From NCBI GenBank assembly GCA_951812755.1, contig OX638329.1:6466188-6530187 (forward strand): a stretch of DNA of 64,000 nucleotides. Direction: 5' to 3'. The notes beneath the pieces were generated by a model, which did not search any database, was not told the DNA's origin, and saw only the letters and a list, made by a program, of their open reading frames with translations. This document shows positions 1 to 7,421 of the stretch, in pieces. Both the position numbers and the translations under genes were made by a program. Every line of letters begins with the position of its first letter. The first letter of the stretch is position 1. The DNA is from an uncultured Latescibacterota bacterium. Lineage in GTDB: Bacteria > Latescibacterota > UBA2968.

Positions 1-342
1 CGACAGTTGTTCCGATGTCGGCGTATGATTGTAATACAGTTCGGTCAATTCGTTCAGGTGCCAGATTTCATTTTCTTCTAAGACGAGTTCCCACAGGTCG
101 CAAAGGTCAATGTCGGCACTTGTGGTTTCTGCTCGATTGAGCCACGCCGCGCCAGCGGATTTGTCGTTTCCGATATGTCCGGTTGTCTGAAGAATATTTT
201 CGAGGGGTACATTGTGAGACGTACGCGCCGATACCGCAAATCTGGCTCTGGTGTGTGAGATGTTGACACACACACCCGCCATAAGCCGATTTCTGTAGCG
301 GAACAAAGCTATTTCGTTTTCTTTGGGTAAGGTATAATTCAT
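1..342 (-). CDS. N-terminus of a probable RNase II/R (RNB) family exoribonuclease, partial
   Basis: An ATG at 342 opens a 114-codon frame that runs off the left edge of the window. The protein begins MNYTLPKENEIALFRYRN. The stretch DLCDLWELVLEENEI, followed by LNELTELYYNHTPTSEQ, resembles the helical region ahead of the RNB catalytic domain in RNase II-like proteins, where a WELL-like helix precedes an LAELLF..PEQ-like segment. If so, it degrades RNA 3' to 5' in the cytoplasm. The catalytic domain is outside the window, so the call rests on a short N-terminal resemblance. A hairpin separates it from the peroxiredoxin upstream. The ATG has no strong Shine-Dalgarno. Confidence 0.5.
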   Translation of the reverse strand, partial: MNYTLPKENEIALFRYRNRLMAGVCVNISHTRARFAVSARTSHNVPLENILQTTGHIGNDKSAGAAWLNRAETTSADIDLCDLWELVLEENEIWHLNELTELYYNHTPTSEQLS

Positions 343-368
343 ACACGATTTGTGTACATCAAGTAAAA

Positions 369-395
369 CGGCAGACGAATACAATCCGTCTGCCG
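369..395 (-). terminator. Rho-independent terminator after the peroxiredoxin gene
   Basis: A perfect 9-bp stem (CGGCAGACG with CGTCTGCCG) encloses a 9-nt loop. On the minus strand it is followed by TTTTAC. It lies 16 bases past the peroxiredoxin stop and ahead of the ribonuclease-like gene. Confidence 0.65.
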
Positions 396-410
396 CGAGT
401 CAATGCATCC

Positions 411-848
411 CTATATTGTGGGCAATAATGCCTCGGGATGCTTGCGCGCATCCACGTTGGTATGGATTTGCGCGATTGTCCCATCGGATGCAATGAGGTA
501 TGTCATGCGTTTGGCAGCGCGGTCCGATGCCGATTGACAAGCCCCGTAAGATAGACAGATTTCGCGTTCTGTGTCGCACAATAAGGGATATTCAAATTCC
601 TGTGTTTTTGCAAATTTGGCGTTGGTGGCAACGCTGTCTGTGCTCACGCCCAGAATTTGTACATTTCTATCTGCGTAGTCCTGGATTCGCTCCTGGAATC
701 CTGCACCTTCAGCCGTTCAGCCACCCGTGCTTGCTCTGGGATAAAACCAGAGTACGACGATTTTTCCGCGATAATCACTGAGTTTTACTTCACTGCCTGT
801 GTGGTCTTTGACCAGAAAATCAGGCGCGACATCACCAACAGCGAGCAT
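411..848 (-). CDS. Selenocysteine-containing peroxiredoxin (AhpC/TSA, BCP-like), Sec at codon 44
   Basis: Thiol-dependent peroxidase of 145 residues with an in-frame TGA (717-719) read here as selenocysteine 44. The frame opens at ATG 848, six bases after AGGAGG, with MLAVGDVAPDFLVKDHTG and then LSDYRGKIVVLWFYPRAS. The active-site motif P-x3-T-x2-C appears as P37-RAS-T41-GG-U44, so the stop sits exactly on the peroxidatic residue. The frame continues T-A-E-G-A-G-F-Q-E into a normal C-terminal half with GVSTDS and RMTYLIASDGTI. Alanine stands five residues after U44, where BCP proteins have a nearby resolving cysteine. A hairpin starts 15 nt after the TGA. Length and fold match BCP peroxiredoxins. 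Without recoding it would be two fragments, but exact placement on the catalytic residue argues against a random nonsense mutation. Confidence 0.88.
683..701 (-). promoter_or_regulatory. bSECIS hairpin for Sec insertion in the peroxiredoxin mRNA
   Basis: Starting 16 nt after the TGA, GGATTC pairs with GAATCC around a 7-nt loop CAGGAGC. Two loop G residues lie 24-25 nt downstream of the TGA. Bacterial SelB-binding SECIS elements have this layout: a short stem inside the coding region with a G-bearing apical loop. The distance to the TGA matches the second selenoprotein at 42397-42415. Confidence 0.75.
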
Positions 849-1230
849 TATAACCTCCTGAAAAAATTGAAGTGTTGACAGACGGTGGCAATATAGGCAA
901 ACGGGATGTGTAAATCCAGTGAGAAGTAAGAAGGGGCGAAAAATCTTTCGCCCGTACTGGGAAGTAAAAGCTGAATCAAGCCTTTACCGCATTCCCTGTT
1001 CTGTGTATCTTGGAATTGACAACTGATAACTGAGAAGCTGTTTTAAAATTAATACCTGATGCTACGGATGTCCGGCGTTTTGTCATGCTGAGCGTAGCCG
1101 AAGCATCTTTTCCACCTGAGTTGGTAAGAGATTCTTCGACTCCGCTGCGCTCCGCTCAGAATGACAGGGCAATAGCGCATCGCCGAGAAGGGGCAAAATG
1201 AGTTTTAAAACAGTCTCTGAGGATTACACA
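849..1230. repeat. Intergenic region with a palindrome and an inverted TGTCAT..CTGAGC repeat
   Basis: No gene is seen. GGGCGAAA pairs with TTTCGCCC at 934-953. From 1081 to 1167 two arms form a long imperfect inverted repeat. The left arm is TGTCATGCTGAGCG and ends in GAAGCATCTT. The right arm, on the other strand, is TGTCATTCTGAGCGGAGCG. This resembles a short dispersed repeat type common between genes in many bacterial genomes. Confidence 0.6.
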
Positions 1231-1944
1231 ATGAAAATTGCACATATTTCCGATTTCCATCTTCGCCACTATCTCGAGGGCGATAATATTAAGTGTGGGC
1301 CTGATCTCATAGCCGAAGGTGCGCGTCTTATGGCCGCGCATTCTCCCGATTTGGTCGCTATTACGGGTGATCTGGTCGATTATCCGCTCGATGCAATGGA
1401 CGATCCCGATATGGTTGCGCTGGGGGAAAAAGACCTTCATCTCGTGCGCGAATGTTTTGACAGTCTTTCCTGTCCTGTTGCGTATGTGCATGGCAATCAC
1501 GATCATCCCGCGTCTTTTCGCCGCGTTTTTTCCGATCAGCCTTTTGATTTTGATGTGCAGGGTTTTCGCGTGATTATTTTTTTTGATGAGGAAGGGGATC
1601 ACTATGTGCCGCAGCGCGTTGGGGCAGAACGAGCGCGGTTTTACTCTGTGTTGTCAGATGGCGATCCGCGTCCGCAAATTCATTTGCAACACTATTTGAT
1701 TTTTCCCGAGCACAGCGGAGGGTATCCATATAATTATGGCGATGTGGCGGAGTTGAAAGCTGCATTGCTCGCAGATTCGCGCCGCAAACTCGTGCTTAGC
1801 GGGCATTATCACGAGGGAGAGGATCTTATGTCGGAAGGCCATATATCTTTTGCGACGGCGCGTGCTTTTCGAGAGCCACCCCATCCCTTTCGCGTGTACG
1901 AGATTACGGATGCGGATATCACACAGGCTGAGTACACTCTTTGA
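1231..1944 (+). CDS. Calcineurin-like metallophosphoesterase
   Basis: A 237-residue cytoplasmic phosphoesterase with the metal-binding signatures of the calcineurin-like superfamily: D8-F-H10, G46-D47, G88-N-H-D91 and a C-terminal GHYHEG. Such proteins hydrolyse phosphomono- or diesters with a two-metal centre, and the substrate is not evident here. An ATG 33 bases upstream is in frame, but the start at 1231 follows TGAGGATT and leads straight into the first beta strand (KIAHISDFH). It heads a run of same-strand genes to about 4980. Confidence 0.85.
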   Translation: MKIAHISDFHLRHYLEGDNIKCGPDLIAEGARLMAAHSPDLVAITGDLVDYPLDAMDDPDMVALGEKDLHLVRECFDSLSCPVAYVHGNHDHPASFRRVFSDQPFDFDVQGFRVIIFFDEEGDHYVPQRVGAERARFYSVLSDGDPRPQIHLQHYLIFPEHSGGYPYNYGDVAELKAALLADSRRKLVLSGHYHEGEDLMSEGHISFATARAFREPPHPFRVYEITDADITQAEYTL

Positions 1945-1955
1945 GCGGAGGATGT

Positions 1956-2531
1956 GTGACTTTCAAGGCGCGATATATTTTTATACTAATTGCTACAATC
2001 GTTCTGGGGATCTGCGTTTTTGTGATTTTCCAGGATTACCGAGATGCTTTTCACCGTGCCCTCAATGTGCCGCCATCTTCGCATTATGCCGATGATATTT
2101 CCAATTTGGTTACGGCGTATCACACGCGGTCAGATGCGTCAGATATAGAGTGGATTCTTTCCGAAACTCTTGCGTCCGAACAGCCGATTCGCCGTTTGGT
2201 TTTTGCCCTTTTTCTGGTGTACACACCACAGGAAAAGCGCGTTGCGGCGTTTTTGCATTATGCGCAGTTTGGCCCCGTGCAGGGTATCGAGCGGGCTGCG
2301 CTATATCATTTTGATATTCATCATTCCAAACTCACGGCTGGCGAGGTTTTGCTGCTGTGCGATCTGGCGCAGGGTGCTGATCTTCCGATGAATGACCCCA
2401 TTGCCGCGCTGGAGCGCCGCGATGCGCTTTTGTCCGATTTGTTCACACGCGGTTTTTTGTCCCAGGCTGTTTACAGCAGCGAGTGCGACCGCGCGCTGTC
2501 CCTTTCCGTTAATCCCATACCGGTGAAGTGA
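1956..2531 (+). CDS. Hypothetical membrane-anchored protein
   Basis: I do not recognise the family. The start is GTG 1956, because GCGGAGGA stands just upstream. A TTG at 1941 is possible but has no ribosome site. The 191-residue product has one N-terminal membrane helix (YIFILIATIVLGICVFVIF), then a soluble, mostly helical domain with no cysteine pairs or known motif. It starts 12 bases after the phosphoesterase stop, so the two are probably cotranscribed. Confidence 0.65.
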   Translation: MTFKARYIFILIATIVLGICVFVIFQDYRDAFHRALNVPPSSHYADDISNLVTAYHTRSDASDIEWILSETLASEQPIRRLVFALFLVYTPQEKRVAAFLHYAQFGPVQGIERAALYHFDIHHSKLTAGEVLLLCDLAQGADLPMNDPIAALERRDALLSDLFTRGFLSQAVYSSECDRALSLSVNPIPVK

Positions 2532-2552
2532 CCACAGAGGCGAAAGAACAAA

Positions 2553-3128
2553 ATGTCAAAAACAGAATGGTGTGTAAAACTCGATTATGCGAAAACAATT
2601 GCCGATCCATTGCGCCGTCGTCTCTATGTTTGCGCGCTTGTGACCGCAGCATTGCCACAAGCGAAAAAGTTGCCTTATGTCATTGTTGGTGGCAATGCCC
2701 TGGAGTTCTATACGCTTGGTGCTTATGCCACTGTGGATGTCGTTCTCGTGAGTGAAAGGCGAACCGAAATTGGCAATTTGTTGGCAAGCTGGGGGTTTGA
2801 CCAGACGGGCAGGCATTGGCATCATGTGGGGCTGGATATTGCGATTGAGATTCCCGATAATATCCTCGCGGGATCTGAAGATAAGGTGACACGGGTCGAG
2901 ATTGAGGATTTGACTGTCTATATCATCGGTGTGGAAGATCTCATTATTGATCGGTTGGGTGCTTATGTCCATTGAGAGTCAACCGATGATGGAAATTGGG
3001 CGCAGGAACTCATGGTACTATACCAGCAAGATATTGATTGGACATATCTCAAAACCCGCGCGCAAGCTGAAGGCGTGCTGGAGGCATTGATTGCGTTCAG
3101 AAATCAGGCGGAGGAGGACAGGGGTTGA
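2553..3128 (+). pseudogene. Nucleotidyltransferase-like gene (DUF6036 type) interrupted by an in-frame TGA
   Basis: The frame from ATG 2553 carries VIVGGNALEFYTLG, typical of minimal nucleotidyltransferase-like domains, and then VEDLIIDRLGAYVH before a TGA at 2973-2975. The same frame continues ESTDDGNWAQELMVLYQQ and DIDWTYLKTRAQAEG to a TGA at 3126-3128, as the family's C-terminal helices usually do. The position normally holds tryptophan, so a TGG to TGA change explains it. Related proteins act in toxin-antitoxin modules. No hairpin follows the TGA, so selenocysteine is unlikely. The product may be truncated by about 50 residues. Confidence 0.6.
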
Positions 3129-3355
3129 AAACTGTAAATTTTGATCAACACGTTCGAGAGATACGACCGCGTGCGCGACGCTATCAACTCGAGCAACGTA
3201 TGCAGCGACGCCAGCGCCTACCCCGTCGTCGTCCTCGAGATGAGGAGGCACGTCGGAGTCTGATTCAATTGGCGTTGAAACGCCGGGCGCAGTGGTTGGA
3301 AGACGGTAGATTAGAAAAAATTGGTCCCAGACACTATCGCTTGCGTCTCGATTGA
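3125..3355 (+). CDS. Small arginine-rich protein coupled to the nucleotidyltransferase-like gene
   Basis: A 76-residue, strongly basic protein (MKTVNFDQHVREIRPRAR..., then QRMQRRQRLPRRRPRDEE). It starts at TTG 3125, with GGAGGAGG about eight bases upstream, and the TTG overlaps the stop of the preceding frame, a classic coupled arrangement. The family is not recognised. Charge and position suggest a nucleic-acid-binding partner, possibly the antitoxin-side gene of a two-gene module, but that is inference. Confidence 0.5.
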   Translation: MKTVNFDQHVREIRPRARRYQLEQRMQRRQRLPRRRPRDEEARRSLIQLALKRRAQWLEDGRLEKIGPRHYRLRLD

Positions 3356-3419
3356 AACAATAACACGCATGCCAATAAGACATCACATAGAATCTGGCGA
3401 TGCGTATCTTCGCGGTTAC

Positions 3420-4808
3420 ATGGATCGCCGCAGGTTTTTGGTCGGCGCAACGCATTTTGCGGTGGGTATGGCTTTGTTGGTTGATCCCGTTTCCCGCGAC
3501 GCGCTTGCACAACAGGTGAATAGGAATGAGAGGCGAGTGATGAATAGCGATACGCAGTCCTGGACGTGTAATTTTCTGGCGGGTCGCATTGGTTCCGCAG
3601 ATCCGCTTGCCAGAGGTACGGAGATTGTGCATATCGAAGCGCATAAGGGACGGCTTTATGCCGGAAATGGCTATTGGATGGATAATCCTTATACCGCGAT
3701 ACCCTGGGCACAGGTTCTCGCGGTTGATTCACCGTCTGATAAGTGGCGTATAGACTACAGTCTGGGGGCGTCGCATCTTCGGGTTACTGCGCTGAGGTCG
3801 GTGGTTTTTGAGACGGATGACTTGGGCAATTCCCTGTCCGAGAAAGTGAATCTTTTGCTCGCTGGTTCTGATCGGCGCAGGGGCGTTCGCGGGATGGGCG
3901 AGTCGAATATTTTTACGCGAGACGATGATAGCGGATCATGGGTCAGGACTACGCTTCAGTCCGGGCGGGGATACCGGCGCATGGTGCGCGCATTTTTTGT
4001 TCATCGCGATCGCGTGACGGGAGTGGATCGCATTTTTGTTTCTGCGGGACAATTGGGGATTTATTCGGGGGTGTATGATCCGGCTCAGTCGGGGAAGATT
4101 CGATGGGATGAGACGTCCGAGTTTGGGCCGATTAAAGCGCGTCCTATGTCTTTTGCAGAGGCAAATGGCGTTTTGTACGCTTCGGTTGGGACGTCGGTTT
4201 ATCGCCGCGTGGATGGGCAGGCGCCTGTTTGGGGAGAGGTGTACACGGATGATACGCCGTATAGTTTTGAACAGGCTGGTATCCGCGGTCTGACGGCGGT
4301 TCCGTCTCCGGCAGGTGAAGGGGATTCTTTGCTGTTTTCTCACACGAATCGCATTATTCGCATGGATCCAAAAGAAAATTATGCAGCGACTGTTGAGTTG
4401 AAGATCGATGCGTTGCTCAATAAGGCGTGGCGGCGTTCTATCAGGGGCCGGAGCATTATTGCCGCGTACAGCGATATGGTGCCTGTTACCGATCCTGCGA
4501 CTGGGCAGACCGTTCATTTAATGGGTGTTCAGTCAAAGGTGAATGGGGGACAGACTTTTGGGGAGTGGTATCCGGGCGCGGCATATTTGATCCGATATCC
4601 CGATTTGAACTATCGGATCAAGGAGGTGAATGGGCGATGGAAACCCGGTGATCCGTTTCTGGTGGCGATACGCACGATTGCGTTGTCGCCTTTTTCTGAG
4701 GATGTGGGTCAATATCTCTATTTTGGCGGTTTTGATGCAAATTTCCTCGATGCTCACGATACGGCGTGGATTTACCGCGCGCATGTGGATACGGTTTTGG
4801 AGCTTTAG
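3420..4808 (+). CDS. Tat-exported protein of unknown function, beta-propeller-like
   Basis: The 462-residue product begins MDRRRFLVGATHFAVGMALL and reaches an ALA-Q cleavage-like site near residue 32, the layout of a twin-arginine signal. Earlier in-frame starts exist (3369, 3321), but they place the RRRF motif too far inside and the latter overlaps the small basic gene. The mature part has recurring segments such as GRLYAGNGYWMDN, RIFVSAGQLGIYSG and NGVLYASVGTSVYR, which look like beta-propeller blades. No catalytic motif is recognised. It is probably periplasmic. Confidence 0.7.
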   Translation: MDRRRFLVGATHFAVGMALLVDPVSRDALAQQVNRNERRVMNSDTQSWTCNFLAGRIGSADPLARGTEIVHIEAHKGRLYAGNGYWMDNPYTAIPWAQVLAVDSPSDKWRIDYSLGASHLRVTALRSVVFETDDLGNSLSEKVNLLLAGSDRRRGVRGMGESNIFTRDDDSGSWVRTTLQSGRGYRRMVRAFFVHRDRVTGVDRIFVSAGQLGIYSGVYDPAQSGKIRWDETSEFGPIKARPMSFAEANGVLYASVGTSVYRRVDGQAPVWGEVYTDDTPYSFEQAGIRGLTAVPSPAGEGDSLLFSHTNRIIRMDPKENYAATVELKIDALLNKAWRRSIRGRSIIAAYSDMVPVTDPATGQTVHLMGVQSKVNGGQTFGEWYPGAAYLIRYPDLNYRIKEVNGRWKPGDPFLVAIRTIALSPFSEDVGQYLYFGGFDANFLDAHDTAWIYRAHVDTVLEL

Positions 4809-4979
4809 ATGTCACTGCTTACGGGTAAGGTCAGTAATTTTTTGAAGATAGGTGTTGCGGCTGCTGGTCGCGGCGATTTGGAGACTGTGCAGTTGGTGCT
4901 GGCAGAGAGGCCAGACTGGTTGTTGCGCGTTAGTCCTTCTACTAACGTTGACCGTAGCCTGGTAGTGTTAGAAAATTGA
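4809..4979 (+). pseudogene. Truncated N-terminal fragment resembling an ankyrin-type protein
   Basis: An ATG immediately after the preceding stop opens 56 codons: MSLLTGKVSNFLKIG followed by AAAGRGDLETVQLVLAERP. GDLETVQLVLAERPDW is a good ankyrin-helix pattern, but the frame ends after less than two repeats with VSPSTNVDRSLVVLEN. The likely explanation is a deletion of most of an ankyrin-repeat gene. Confidence 0.42.
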
Positions 4980-5075
4980 GTTGTCATACTTCATAAAAAG
5001 GTATATCATTCTTTTAAAAATGAACAAAAAATCCAGAGTTTTTGTGCCAACAGACAAGATTCCAAAGGAGATATC

Positions 5076-5426
5076 ATGTCTGTCATAGATCGTAAAACTT
5101 CAACGCCAGTGTGGCGCATAAACAAGCGCAATCGTATCAAGCGACTCATTGGGCGATGGTGGGGGTGCGTCAACAAGGAGGAGGCAACAATTCTAAAATA
5201 TGTCTATTGGGTTTCTGATTCCTGGTATTTGGGATATCTTGTAGATTATTCAGATTATTGGACACAGGGCGAAACTCTGGAAGAACTGGAAGATAATCTG
5301 GCTGATATTTATAGTGAACTTGATAATCCCGAGTTGTTTTCAAGTGATAGTACCCATAATGACTTTCCGCTTGATGATGTTCCCGAAAATCATCAAACTG
5401 CTCAACTGTTGATTATCGAAAAGTAA
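5076..5426 (+). CDS. hicB: HicB-type antitoxin
   Basis: This encodes the antitoxin half of a HicBA module. The core YVYWVSDSWYLGYLVD..DYWTQGETLEELEDNL is the HicB RNase-H-like fold. From ATG 5076 (AAAGGAG six bases upstream) the protein is 116 residues, about 40 longer at the N-terminus than usual. A second strong site, AAGGAGG, lies just before an in-frame ATT codon whose product would begin exactly where normal HicB proteins do (LKYVYW). Either the protein has a basic N-terminal extension or initiation occurs at ATT. The toxin follows five bases downstream. Confidence 0.75.
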   Translation: MSVIDRKTSTPVWRINKRNRIKRLIGRWWGCVNKEEATILKYVYWVSDSWYLGYLVDYSDYWTQGETLEELEDNLADIYSELDNPELFSSDSTHNDFPLDDVPENHQTAQLLIIEK

Positions 5427-5431
5427 ATTCC

Positions 5432-5608
5432 ATGAAAAAACGAGATTTAATACGAGAACTCAAGAACATGGGTTGCGTATTTGTCCGTCATGGAAGTAAA
5501 CACGACTGGTATAAAAACCCTGAAACAAACAAAGGTTGCCCTGTTCCTCGTCATAACGAAATTAAAGAAGGGACAGCAAGGCGTATCATCAAGATTCTTT
5601 CTTCGTAA
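5432..5608 (+). CDS. hicA: HicA-type mRNA interferase toxin
   Basis: A 58-residue protein, MKKRDLIRELKNMGCVFVRH then GSKHDWYKNP and PVPRHNEIKEGTA, matches HicA: a small double-stranded-RNA-binding-like fold with a catalytic histidine in the GSKHD loop and the PRHNEIKEGTARRI segment. HicA cleaves mRNA in the absence of HicB. It lies directly after hicB, with a terminator beyond it, so the two form a complete unit. Confidence 0.85.
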   Translation: MKKRDLIRELKNMGCVFVRHGSKHDWYKNPETNKGCPVPRHNEIKEGTARRIIKILSS

Positions 5609-5610
5609 TC

Positions 5611-5648
5611 AAAAATGGGCTTATTCTATTTGGGATAGGCCCATTTTT
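5611..5648 (+). terminator. Terminator after hicBA
   Basis: AAAAATGGGC pairs with GCCCATTTTT (10 bp, 18-nt loop), and the second arm itself ends in a T run. It begins two bases past the hicA stop and could work in both directions. Confidence 0.7.
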
Positions 5649-5690
5649 GCAACATTCTTTCTTTGTAATTATTTAGGTTCTTGTGGTCGC

Positions 5691-5744
5691 GTAGGAGGGA
5701 AATCCTTTTCCCGACCTTGATCGCGGCAAGGATGCCGCTCCTAC
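5691..5744. repeat. Family A palindromic intergenic repeat, copy 1
   Basis: Two parts recur at 18251-18312 and 62013-62104: a GGGAAATCC/TTTTCCC palindrome and a GATCGCGGCAAGGATGCCGC element, flanked here by GTAGGAG and CTCCTAC. The rest of the 5609-5940 gap holds only the hicBA terminator and no gene. Confidence 0.6.
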
Positions 5745-5940
5745 AGCATCCTTTTGTGATTTTTGTGCATTTGAACTGGCCTGAGAGACGGCCAGTTGTA
5801 CCCCGCTTGTGGCTATTCTTTCAAATGACCTAAACAGTTACCAAAAATCAATACAAAATGAAATACATAATAATAGGTCCTGTGCCTGAGTGTTTCTTAA
5901 ATAATTTCCAATAATAGACGACCCAGTTCGTTCATTTCAA

Positions 5941-6630
5941 TTACGACTTTCTCCGTAAGAATGGAATAAAAAGCACGTAAAATAACACCAGAGCCACACC
6001 ATCGATGAACAGGAGATACCACGGCCACGGCAAAAAGAAAAAAGGCGATTTTGTAACGGGTGGTTGGCAGAGGAACATATAATTGCTCCCCAGCATCAAA
6101 TTGACGCCGATCAAAACAATAGCCAGAACATTGAGCAAAACAAAAACGCGCAAAACCGATCTGCCTGTCGGTCGCATGCCCAGACCCCACGTGGCGAACA
6201 GCGCAGCAGCGACAATACCGCCATGCGCGATAAAATATTGAAAAAAGCGATACTGCGGATACCCGATATCAAGCTGAGGCGTCACAACCGCATTCGTCGC
6301 GCCGACAAGTCCCCAGAAATAGGCAATCTCGTAAGCCGTCTGCCGCCGAAAAACGAGCATAGCGACAACCGCAAAAACAGTAATACCGCACACATGCAAC
6401 GGCATATACTCCCGCACGAACTCATGCACCCCAACCGTCGCTATGCGATAGCTCCAATTCAGCCCCTCGTTGACCGCGATCACCCCCGCAAACCCATAGC
6501 AGATCGCCTGAGTCGCCCTCTCCGAATCCAGCCACCTGACAACAAGCGTCAAAACAATCGGCGCAGCGAGTATCACGCCCATCGCGACAACATGGGCAAA
6601 ACCAAAAAACTCAAACTGGCTTGAAGGCAT
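5941..6630 (-). CDS. TIGR02206/YwaF-like integral membrane protein
   Basis: A 229-residue protein with about six membrane helices (for example HVVAMGVILAAPIVLTLVV and VLRVFVLLNVLAIVLIGVN). The conserved PLHVCGI and LMLGSNYMFLCQPP segments, with PWPWYLL near the end, are typical of this family, whose function is not established. The start at 6630 is chosen over TTG 6651 because GGAG stands close upstream and the protein then begins MPSSQFEFFGFAH. It diverges from the sigma-factor operon. Confidence 0.75.
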   Translation of the reverse strand: MPSSQFEFFGFAHVVAMGVILAAPIVLTLVVRWLDSERATQAICYGFAGVIAVNEGLNWSYRIATVGVHEFVREYMPLHVCGITVFAVVAMLVFRRQTAYEIAYFWGLVGATNAVVTPQLDIGYPQYRFFQYFIAHGGIVAAALFATWGLGMRPTGRSVLRVFVLLNVLAIVLIGVNLMLGSNYMFLCQPPVTKSPFFFLPWPWYLLFIDGVALVLFYVLFIPFLRRKS

Positions 6631-6671
6631 TATTTCTCCATGCGATAACAATCAAAATCAACAGCAAAACC

Positions 6672-6704
6672 ACTGGATCGCGGCTAACAGCACGCCGCGA
6701 TGAC
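6672..6704. repeat. Family B palindromic repeat, copy 1
   Basis: ACTGGATCGCGGCTA...CGCCGCGATGAC forms a GATCGCGGC/GCCGCGATGAC hairpin. Close copies are at 15844, 41133, 50505 and 52095, all between genes. Confidence 0.6.
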
Positions 6705-6790
6705 GACTCTGTTGTTAGGCGTGAATTAAAGTAAAAAATTTAACCATTAAGCCACTTTTCTTCAAAATATGAAAAAAATCAACCACCATT

Positions 6791-6818
6791 AAAACTTTTC
6801 GCCCCAACCAAACGTCTT
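6791..6818 (+). promoter_or_regulatory. Possible ECF-type promoter upstream of the sigma gene
   Basis: AAAACTTTT (6791-6799) and CGTCTT (6813-6818) resemble an ECF -35 (GAACTTT-like, AAC core) and -10 (CGTCT). The spacing fits an autoregulated ECF sigma promoter, about 40 bases before the start codon. The match is by eye. Confidence 0.4.
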
Positions 6819-6860
6819 GAAAGGTGAACATCACACAAAACACCAAAATAGGTCCACTGA

Positions 6861-7421
6861 ATGAACGATGCGGAATTGATTGCCCAGTTCCGAGCCGGGC
6901 AAATCGCGGCCTTTAACACCCTGGTCAAACGCTGGGAATGTCCGATCTACAACTTTGTCCTGCGCTATGTGGGCAATCGAGACGACGCGTGCGACCTGTG
7001 TCAACAAACCTTTATCCGCGCGTACAAAAGCATACGGCACCTACGCGACCCCGACAAATTCACCTCGTGGATCTATCAAATCGCGCTCAACGCCTGCCGA
7101 GACGCGGGCCGCCGTCGCAGCCTCGTCTCCCTGGACACACTCGACATCCCCATAGCAGACACAACAACGCCCCCGGACGCGCTGATACACGAACAAAGCG
7201 TTCGGGACCTGCTCAACCGCGCACTGCAAAATCTGCCCGAAGAACAGCGTGTCGTCATCATCATGAAAGAATATCAGGGACTCAAATTCACCGAAATAGC
7301 CGAAACACTCAAAGTACCCATCAACACCGTCAAATCCAGAATGTATTACGGCCTCTCTGCCCTCAAAAAAATCTTTGACCGCTGGCACATCAGCGAGGAC
7401 ATGGTGCGTTATGAACTGTGA
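6861..7421 (+). CDS. ECF-family RNA polymerase sigma factor
   Basis: A 186-residue sigma-70 family protein with only regions 2 and 4. Region 2 includes LCQQTFIRAYKSIRHLRDP and FTSWIYQIALNACRD. Region 4 carries LQNLPEEQRVVIIMKEYQGL and the helix-turn-helix FTEIAETLKVPINTVKSR. It directs RNA polymerase to a small regulon. The next gene overlaps its last 11 bases and encodes the likely anti-sigma factor. Confidence 0.9.
   Translation: MNDAELIAQFRAGQIAAFNTLVKRWECPIYNFVLRYVGNRDDACDLCQQTFIRAYKSIRHLRDPDKFTSWIYQIALNACRDAGRRRSLVSLDTLDIPIADTTTPPDALIHEQSVRDLLNRALQNLPEEQRVVIIMKEYQGLKFTEIAETLKVPINTVKSRMYYGLSALKKIFDRWHISEDMVRYEL

Noticed and set aside
107..346. An arginine-rich minus-strand frame near the left edge
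   Set aside because: A better frame over the same bases gives an RNase II-like N-terminus that continues off the window.
2973..2975. TGA in the nucleotidyltransferase-like gene as a third selenocysteine codon
   Set aside because: The family position is tryptophan rather than cysteine, and no hairpin stands 15-35 nt after it.
5481..5720. A plus-strand frame running out of hicA
   Set aside because: It is in a different frame from hicA and reads through the terminator and repeat DNA.
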